Below, piece by piece: positions 39,333-44,790 of a stretch of 44,790 nt of DNA. The notes below the pieces were generated by a model. The model was not told the origin of the DNA and did not search any database. It saw only the letters and a program-made list of their open reading frames with translations. The stretch covers positions 1 through 44,790 of the forward strand of contig CALKXT010000123.1 in NCBI GenBank assembly GCA_938003685.1, written 5' to 3'. The position numbers and the translations under genes are program-made. This stretch comes from an uncultured Sulfitobacter sp. (GTDB lineage: Bacteria; Pseudomonadota; Alphaproteobacteria; Rhodobacterales; Rhodobacteraceae). Each line of letters begins with the position of its first letter. Position 1 is the first letter of the stretch.

Positions 39333-39716
39333 CTATCTCTGGTTTTGAGGAATACCATCTGCAATCTCGTAATAATCACCTTTTTCGCCAACAAAGATGT
39401 GCAAAGCCAACTTTACCCCCGTTTCCCCATCAAATGCTCCCATACTCACCCCAATCCAGTCGTGAAAATTTGGATTAAAGAACAGTGACGACCCACAGTG
39501 CGCACAAAACCCTCGTTTGACTTTAGGTGAGGATGCAAACCACGCCAGATGTGCCGCCCCTTCAATGGTCAGGTCCGATTTTTGCACATCGCAAGAGGCT
39601 TCAATATGGCCCGAGGTTTTTCGGCAATTCACACAGTGGCACGCGGTGGGCGCAGGCAACGCGCCTGCAACCTTAAAAGACACGCGCCCGCACAAGCACG
39701 ACCCTTTGTGCATCAT
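39333..39716 (-). CDS. GFA/CENP-V family zinc protein
   Basis: A 127-residue protein with the Gfa-like zinc sites: GSCLCGRV (Cys pair), CHCVNCRK and FCAHCGS, seven or more cysteines in the family pattern. Named after glutathione-dependent formaldehyde-activating enzyme, but most members have no proven activity. It overlaps the next minus-strand gene by four bases. There is no link to the class III ADH at the other end of the window. Confidence 0.92.
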   Translation of the reverse strand: MMHKGSCLCGRVSFKVAGALPAPTACHCVNCRKTSGHIEASCDVQKSDLTIEGAAHLAWFASSPKVKRGFCAHCGSSLFFNPNFHDWIGVSMGAFDGETGVKLALHIFVGEKGDYYEIADGIPQNQR

Positions 39717-40294
39717 GGTATTGCGCCCTCATCAGCGTATTGACCGCTTGTTTCATGCTGACGGCGCGCTTTGATGCGGGTAATCAGTTGTTGCGCATCA
39801 TCTGGCGGGCGTTTTTCAAGGCGCTGATAGTCGGACCCATCAAGGTTACGCCGTACCAACGCCAACCCCACCAAGCTGCGCCGCAAAAGGGCAGCATCCC
39901 CGAATAGATGAGCCGCATTCAGGATCGCGTTGACTTGGCGCTCATGCAAATGCGTCCCGGCAGGAAGGTTCGACCACATCACCCAAAGGCACAATTCCTG
40001 CACTGGACGACGTGAGGGCCAGCGCAGCAACCGCCCCTGCGCGTCAAACTGATGTAGGGCGCGTTCCACCAGCCGATAATCAACCGTCCCTTCTGATCGT
40101 GTTTCCGCAAGCCGTTGTTGCGCCGTATTGGACGCCCTAAGATGCTGATAATTGCGAAACCCTGCAGCACGCGCCAACATATTTAGCAAACTCAGGTGCG
40201 ATGGCACTCTGTCGTGTTTTTTCAATTCCGGGACAAGGCGGCGCGAAAAGGCGGAAATATCCGTAACGGCCAAACCAATAGGGTCTTTCGACAT
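39713..40294 (-). CDS. DUF2087 domain-containing protein
   Basis: A 193-residue protein. The C-terminal half (residues about 75-160) has the DUF2087 pattern: a WPSRRPVQELCLWVMW segment, HERQVNAILNAAHLFGD and LRRSLVGLALVRRNLDGSDYQRL. The N-terminal part is helical and resembles a small DNA-binding or HTH-like module (RAAGFRNYQHLRA). A regulatory role is common for this combination but not proven here. It is coupled to the GFA gene. Confidence 0.78.
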   Translation of the reverse strand: MSKDPIGLAVTDISAFSRRLVPELKKHDRVPSHLSLLNMLARAAGFRNYQHLRASNTAQQRLAETRSEGTVDYRLVERALHQFDAQGRLLRWPSRRPVQELCLWVMWSNLPAGTHLHERQVNAILNAAHLFGDAALLRRSLVGLALVRRNLDGSDYQRLEKRPPDDAQQLITRIKARRQHETSGQYADEGAIP

Positions 40295-40552
40295 ATCATA
40301 TCCTCAATGTGCCGCCATTTTGGTGTCGATGGTCGCTGGCTTTCGACGCGGCACGGGATTGAAACTGTCAAATCCAATGGGTCCAAATGGCAGGTTTAGC
40401 TTCCCTTTCGGGACAGCGACGCCTTGGGAACTGCCAACCAATTTCAAGTTTACCCCAAGCCGTGCCAAGGGACAACGGCGATCCGTATAATCAGAGTCTC
40501 AAATCCAGTATTTCCTTTTGCATCCTGCGCCCAGATTTGCCAAAGCTACACC

Positions 40553-41248
40553 ATGACAATTCAAATGCGTGCCCTCCTCGTCCATCTCTTTACCGCCAGC
40601 GGTGCTGTTTTCGCCATGTTGGCGATGCTTGCAGCAGTTGAGCTTGAATGGGATATGATGTTCCTCTGGCTCGTTGTCGCCTTTTTTGTGGATGGCATCG
40701 ACGGCCCTCTGGCCCGTAAATTTGACGTCAAAACCAATGCACCTGAATTTGATGGTGTTCTACTTGATCTGATCATCGACTACCTCACCTACGTGTTTAT
40801 TCCTGCCTTTGCGCTGTTCAAAAGCGGCTTGATGGACGGGTGGAGCGGATGGGCAATGATCATCATCGTCACCTTTGCATCAGCGATGTATTTCGCAGAT
40901 ACCCGCATGAAAACAAAAGACAATTCGTTTTCGGGATTTCCCGGCTGCTGGAACATGCTGGTGCTGGTGTTGTTCGCGCTAAAGCCAGAATGGTGGGTCA
41001 GCCTGATCATCGTGACGATTCTGGCCATCACAATGTTCGTGCCGATTAAGTTTGTGCATCCGGTACGCACAGAACGCTGGCGCTTGATTACTCTACCGAT
41101 GGCGCTTGCGTGGACCTTCTTTGCGGGTTGGGCGGCTTGGGTCGATTTCCACCCCGAAAGCTGGGCACATTGGGGTTTGGTCATCACCTCAATTTACCTG
41201 ATCTGCGCAGGCGGCGTACAACAATTACTGCCAACGGGCGACGAATAG
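40553..41248 (+). CDS. pcs: Phosphatidylcholine synthase
   Basis: A 231-residue inner-membrane CDP-alcohol phosphatidyltransferase with seven or eight hydrophobic segments. The catalytic motif D-G-x2-A-R ... G-x3-D-x3-D is seen as DGPLARKF followed by FDGVLLDLIID. Pcs joins choline and CDP-diacylglycerol to form phosphatidylcholine, typical for alphaproteobacteria. The start at 40553 precedes MTIQMRALLVHLFTASG, the normal N-terminus; the frame is open to 40424. Confidence 0.93.
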   Translation: MTIQMRALLVHLFTASGAVFAMLAMLAAVELEWDMMFLWLVVAFFVDGIDGPLARKFDVKTNAPEFDGVLLDLIIDYLTYVFIPAFALFKSGLMDGWSGWAMIIIVTFASAMYFADTRMKTKDNSFSGFPGCWNMLVLVLFALKPEWWVSLIIVTILAITMFVPIKFVHPVRTERWRLITLPMALAWTFFAGWAAWVDFHPESWAHWGLVITSIYLICAGGVQQLLPTGDE

Positions 41249-41274
41249 GCCCGGTCGCAAATTCAAAATACCTC

Positions 41275-41305
41275 TTGACCTCAACCAAGGTTGAGGCCCC
41301 ATCAC
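41275..41305 (+). promoter_or_regulatory. SoxR/MerR-type promoter with palindromic operator
   Basis: The -35 hexamer TTGACC (41275-41280) merges into CCTCAACC-AA-GGTTGAGG (41279-41296), and a poor -10 candidate follows at the long 19- to 20-base spacing typical of MerR-family promoters. The SoxR site of E. coli, from memory, is CCTCAAGTTAACTTGAGG in the same position. It lies 34 bases upstream of the MFS start. No MerR-family gene is in the window. Confidence 0.7.
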
Positions 41306-41329
41306 TGGGTCATTGAGCAAGGGGCGGAC

Positions 41330-42769
41330 ATGACAGACACCACAACAAACCCTACCAAACAGCCCGACGACTATGTGTCGTGGCGCGAATTCCTGACCAG
41401 CGGATATACCGCGTCGCTGGCGCTGGTCTGCCTTGGGGTTTGGCTTCATGCAGCAGACAGTTTGATCGTGGCCACCATGTTGCCCGCCATCATCGCAGAT
41501 ATTGGTGGTGCCGCTTATGTCAGTTGGACGGTATCGATCTATGAAATCGGGTCGATTGTGGCCGGGGCCGCAAGTGCGCTGTTATCGATGCGCTATGGCC
41601 TACGCGCGCCGATGGTTCTGGCCGCACTCATCTTTGCTGCGGGCTGCACGCTAAGTGCGCTCAGTCCGTGGATGTCCCTGTTACTGGTTGGGCGCGCCTT
41701 GCAGGGCTTGGGGGGCGGTGGCCTTGTTGCGATGTGCTTTGTTGCGCTTGGGGTGCTGTTTCCCCGTCGCTACGCCGCGCGCGCCTTGGCGGTTGTCTCT
41801 GCCTTTTGGGGCATGTCCGCGTTTCTGGGGCCGCTGATTGGCGGTCTGTTTGTGCAATACGCCAACTGGCGCTTGGGATTTGGTTTCTTTGCACTATTGG
41901 CATTTATGCTGGCAGCTTGGATCGCCCTGCGCCGCGAGACAGCTACGCTTGAACGCAGCGAGGTCACAACACGTTTCCCAATTTCACGGCTCGCCCTGTT
42001 GTGTCTGGCGGTTGTCTTGGTGTCTTACGGCGGCGTCAAAGTCGAAGCCTTGCGCACCACCCTCTTTGTAAGTGCTGGCCTGACCTGTCTGATCTGGTTC
42101 TTCTGGCGCGATGGCCGCGCGGGCGCGGACCGTCTGCTGCCCAACGCACCCCTTGATCCACGCCATGCCACAGGTGCAACCCTGCTCATGTTAATGATGT
42201 TGCCAATGGCAACCGTGGCGATCACCGCCTACGGGCCGCTATTGATGACAGTGGTACACAACACATCAGCCTTGACTGCCGGCTATATTGTGGCTTGTTC
42301 TTCCATCGGTTGGACCTTGGCTGCCGTAACGGTCAGCGGCTCACCTGAACGCTATGACCGCATCTGGATTGCGACGGGCATGTGCGTAACGGCCCTAAGT
42401 ATCGCGGGATTTGTCTATGCCGTGCCAAATGGGCCGGTCTGGTTAATCGCGGTCTGTGCTTTGGCCGAAGGGGCAGGTTTCGGCCTTGCCTATACCTTCA
42501 TCCTCAGACGCATCACCGCGCTAGCACCAGCGGATGAAATGCAACGCATCACAGGCGCAATCCCAACGGTTCAAAGGATCGGATATGCCCTAGGGGCCGC
42601 GTATATCGGGATCATTGCCAATGCCTCAGGTTTTTTGACGATGCAAACACCACTTGAAGCGAGCAACGTGTCTCGGGTCCTTTTCCTATCGTGCTTACCC
42701 TTGGCAGGCATCGGATTGGTGGCCATGGTTGGATTGGTGCGGCGACATCCATATGACGCCACGCTGTAA
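41330..42769 (+). CDS. MFS transporter (multidrug-efflux type)
   Basis: A 479-residue membrane protein with 12 or more hydrophobic segments. It shows the DHA-type motif LVGRALQGLGGGGLV (residues about 120-134, motif C-like region of drug/H+ antiporters) and an N-terminal DSLIVATMLPAI resembling motif D1. Substrate unknown; toxic organic compounds are likely. The start at 41330 follows AAGGGG; the frame to 41291 would lie within the operator. Control by a MerR-type oxidative or drug sensor is suggested by the palindrome upstream. Confidence 0.9.
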   Translation: MTDTTTNPTKQPDDYVSWREFLTSGYTASLALVCLGVWLHAADSLIVATMLPAIIADIGGAAYVSWTVSIYEIGSIVAGAASALLSMRYGLRAPMVLAALIFAAGCTLSALSPWMSLLLVGRALQGLGGGGLVAMCFVALGVLFPRRYAARALAVVSAFWGMSAFLGPLIGGLFVQYANWRLGFGFFALLAFMLAAWIALRRETATLERSEVTTRFPISRLALLCLAVVLVSYGGVKVEALRTTLFVSAGLTCLIWFFWRDGRAGADRLLPNAPLDPRHATGATLLMLMMLPMATVAITAYGPLLMTVVHNTSALTAGYIVACSSIGWTLAAVTVSGSPERYDRIWIATGMCVTALSIAGFVYAVPNGPVWLIAVCALAEGAGFGLAYTFILRRITALAPADEMQRITGAIPTVQRIGYALGAAYIGIIANASGFLTMQTPLEASNVSRVLFLSCLPLAGIGLVAMVGLVRRHPYDATL

Positions 42770-42792
42770 GGTGGACGCAGTGTCCACCTTAC
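42766..42792. terminator. Bidirectional hairpin terminator
   Basis: GTAAGGTGGAC-gcagt-GTCCACCTTAC, a perfect 11-base-pair stem that includes the MFS stop codon and ends four bases before the ogt stop. It serves both convergent genes. Confidence 0.8.
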
Positions 42793-42795
42793 CTG

Positions 42796-43251
42796 TCAAA
42801 TCAACAGTCCCGCTGCACCTTCATGACGTAACAACGCCACCTTGGTCTCAACCCCACCTGCCCCCGAAAACCCGGTCAGCCCTTTGGCACCCATCACCCG
42901 ATGGCACGGAATAATCACCGGGATCGGGTTACCGCCACAGGCCTGACCCACTGCTTGCGCAGGTACGCCCAACTGCTTGGCAATATCGCCATAAGTTAGC
43001 GTATATCCAAAAGGGATCGCTGACATCGCCGCACAGACATCACGTTGAAAATCACTGCCCGCAACACGTAAGGGCAGATCAAATCCCTCGCGCGTACCCG
43101 CCGCATAAGCCGCCAATTGTGTCGCTGCTTCATCCAACACATCAGACTGATCTTGTTGGCTAACCCGCGTCCAGTTCACAGCTGTAATAGCCCCCTCAAC
43201 TTCTGTAAGGGTCAAATCGCCAAATTGCGTTGGAACAGTGCGTTGCTTCAT
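42796..43251 (-). CDS. ogt: Methylated-DNA-protein cysteine methyltransferase
   Basis: A 151-residue DNA repair protein. The active-site motif IIPCHRVMG contains the acceptor Cys, with GNPIPV before it and GGVETKVALL after it. It transfers alkyl groups from O6-alkylguanine to itself. The start at 43251 (MKQRTVPTQFGDL) is the family N-terminus; the frame runs on to 43302 in the adjoining hairpin region. Confidence 0.95.
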   Translation of the reverse strand: MKQRTVPTQFGDLTLTEVEGAITAVNWTRVSQQDQSDVLDEAATQLAAYAAGTREGFDLPLRVAGSDFQRDVCAAMSAIPFGYTLTYGDIAKQLGVPAQAVGQACGGNPIPVIIPCHRVMGAKGLTGFSGAGGVETKVALLRHEGAAGLLI

Positions 43252-43298
43252 AGCGCCATCATGCACTTGTCGGACGGCGCACTCAATCCGAAAGCTGC

Positions 43299-43324
43299 GC
43301 AAGGCGGGGCTAACCCCGCCTTGC
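43299..43324. terminator. ileS terminator hairpin
   Basis: GCAAGGCGGGG-ctaa-CCCCGCCTTGC, a perfect 11-base-pair stem with a 4-base loop, 15 bases after the ileS stop. It separates ileS from ogt. Confidence 0.78.
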
Positions 43325-43338
43325 TATTTTATCGCAGA

Positions 43339-44790
43339 TTACCCGGCGGCCTCAGTTACAGCCGCATCGCAACGCCCGCAAACGCCCGAGTGACCATGCG
43401 TGCCCACATCAGGCAACACTTTCCAGCAGCGTTCACACTTGCCACCCTCGGCCTTGGCGAACACGACTGCCACGCCTTCAGTTTCAGGCATACGGAACGC
43501 ATCAGCCGGGGCCGTGTCGCCCGTCACCGTGATGTCTGATGTGATGCTGATATCCTCAAAAGACACGCTTTCCAGTGCAGCGCGTTGATCTTCATCCGCC
43601 ACATAAACGACCGGGGCCGCCTCAAGCGACGCACCGATGACCTTAGCCGTCCGCTCCACTTCCAACGCCGCCGTCACAACCCGCCGCGCAGACCGCACTT
43701 TGGCCCATTTGGCCGCAAGATCGGCGTCCAGCCATGCGACAGGCGTTTCCGGCATATCCGTCAGGTGGATCGAACTGTCCTCGCCCGGATGCCGCTCTAA
43801 CCAGACCTCTTCCATGGTGAACACCAATACAGGGGCCAACCACGCTGTCAGACGGTGGAACAAGATATCAAGCACCGAACGCGCCGCGCGACGGCGCAAC
43901 GTATCACCATCACAATACAGCGCATCCTTGCGGATATCGAAATAGAACGCGCTTAAATCAACAGTGGCAAAGGTAAAGACCGCCTGAAACACGCCCTGAA
44001 AATCGAACTTGGCATAGCCATCACGCACGACCTGATCCAACTCAGCCACCCGGTGCAGCACCCAGCGCTCAAGCTCAGGCATATCCGCAGGCTCAACCCG
44101 ATCGCTTTCGCTAAAGTCATTCAGCGCACCCAGCATATAACGCATGGTGTTACGCAAACGACGATAGCTGTCCGCCACACCTTTCAGTATCTCATCACCA
44201 ATGCGCTGATCGGCGGTATAATCCGTCTGAGCCACCCAAAGCCGCAGAATATCCGCACCATATTGCTGCACGATCTTTTCCGGCACAATGGTGTTGCCGA
44301 TGGACTTGGACATCTTCATGCCCTTGGCATCCAGCGTGAACCCATGCGTTACAACATTGCGATAAGGCGCGCGTCCCGTCGTGCCAACTGATTGCAACAA
44401 CGACGAATGGAACCAACCGCGATGCTGGTCGGTGCCTTCCATATAGACATCTGCAATCCCATCCTCTGACCCATCCGCACGGTCGCGCAGGGTAAAGGCG
44501 TGGGTCGATCCAGAATCAAACCACACGTCCAGAATGTCTGTGACCTGATCATAGTCATCCGGATTCACAATACCGCTCAGGAACCGCTCTTTGGCACCAT
44601 CCGCGTACCAAACATCCGCACCGTCAACTTCAAACGCCTCAACAATCCGCGCGTTGACCTCAGCATTGCGCAGCAAGAATCCCTCGTCCGTTGGCAACAC
44701 ACCTTTGCGCGTGAAACAGGTCAGTGGCACACCCCAAGCCCGTTGACGCGACAGCACCCAATCCGGCCGCGCCTCCATCATCGAATGAAG
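43339..44790 (-). CDS. ileS: Isoleucyl-tRNA synthetase, C-terminal part
   Basis: About 483 residues of IleS, with the 5' end beyond the right edge of the window. Seen in order: RPDWVLSRQRAWGVP (catalytic core), VYMEGTDQHRGWFHSSLL, the KMSKS loop (GMKMSKSIGN), the anticodon-binding helical domain, and the C-terminal zinc domain GGKCERCWKVLPD followed by GVCGRCD. It charges tRNA-Ile with isoleucine. The frame is open at base 44790. Confidence 0.98.
   Translation of the reverse strand, partial: LHSMMEARPDWVLSRQRAWGVPLTCFTRKGVLPTDEGFLLRNAEVNARIVEAFEVDGADVWYADGAKERFLSGIVNPDDYDQVTDILDVWFDSGSTHAFTLRDRADGSEDGIADVYMEGTDQHRGWFHSSLLQSVGTTGRAPYRNVVTHGFTLDAKGMKMSKSIGNTIVPEKIVQQYGADILRLWVAQTDYTADQRIGDEILKGVADSYRRLRNTMRYMLGALNDFSESDRVEPADMPELERWVLHRVAELDQVVRDGYAKFDFQGVFQAVFTFATVDLSAFYFDIRKDALYCDGDTLRRRAARSVLDILFHRLTAWLAPVLVFTMEEVWLERHPGEDSSIHLTDMPETPVAWLDADLAAKWAKVRSARRVVTAALEVERTAKVIGASLEAAPVVYVADEDQRAALESVSFEDISITSDITVTGDTAPADAFRMPETEGVAVVFAKAEGGKCERCWKVLPDVGTHGHSGVCGRCDAAVTEAAG

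Overview
This window looks like a chromosomal segment of a marine alphaproteobacterium, most likely Rhodobacteraceae (Roseobacter group). The grounds are the housekeeping block infA-maf-RNase E/G-yacG-tRNA-Phe, a one-step phosphatidylcholine synthase, many LysE-type exporters, a TctABC transporter, and the protein style of L28 and IleS. This is inference from gene content; no database search was run.

Layout. 1-651: 5' part of a class III alcohol dehydrogenase gene. 718-5334 (minus): TctCBA tricarboxylate-type transporter in one tight operon with an AtuA-like (DUF1446) protein and a DUF4387 protein. 5847-6623: a pteridine-reductase-like SDR. 7014-9715: a small secreted protein followed by a serralysin-type RTX metalloprotease with three 234-bp tandem repeats. 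9767-24746: two divergent operons forming what appears to be an undescribed biosynthetic gene cluster. 25158-31409: a branched-chain-amino-acid-type ABC transporter, an Asp/Glu racemase and a divergent GntR regulator with a cluster of operator-like palindromes. 31533-32274: a deleted IS5-type element, a truncated tyrosine integrase and tRNA-Phe, which look like the scar of an island boundary. 32378-44790: mostly housekeeping genes (yacG, RNase E/G, maf, infA, sirtuin, copper chaperone, L28, Pcs, ogt, ileS) with a few accessory genes.

The central find is 9767-24746. The minus operon starts with an enzyme that combines a heme-oxygenase-like diiron domain and a C-terminal cupin, the architecture of the N-nitrosourea-forming enzyme SznF of streptozotocin biosynthesis. 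Every metal ligand I recall for SznF is present at a constant offset of -6 residues. It is followed by an unknown protein, a group II PLP decarboxylase, a methyltransferase, a small Rieske protein and a LysE exporter. The plus operon encodes a homocitrate-synthase-like enzyme, a LysW-type amino-group carrier protein, LysX-, LysY- and LysZ-like enzymes, a class I glutamine-amidotransferase-like protein and a second LysE exporter. A LysR regulator, both subunits of a B12-dependent glutamate mutase and a clavaminate-synthase/VioC-like Fe/2-oxoglutarate hydroxylase follow. The usual LysJ aminotransferase and LysK hydrolase are missing.

The carrier protein ends in EDWG-Gln instead of EDWG-Glu. The gamma-carboxylate normally used for substrate attachment is therefore encoded as an amide, which recalls Pup with its C-terminal Gln. 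The adjacent amidotransferase-like protein is a candidate to deamidate the carrier, to release the product, or both. The simplest reading is a carrier-protein pathway that builds a non-proteinogenic amino acid, perhaps from glutamate through 3-methylaspartate, coupled to N-N bond chemistry, with dedicated export. The product is unknown.
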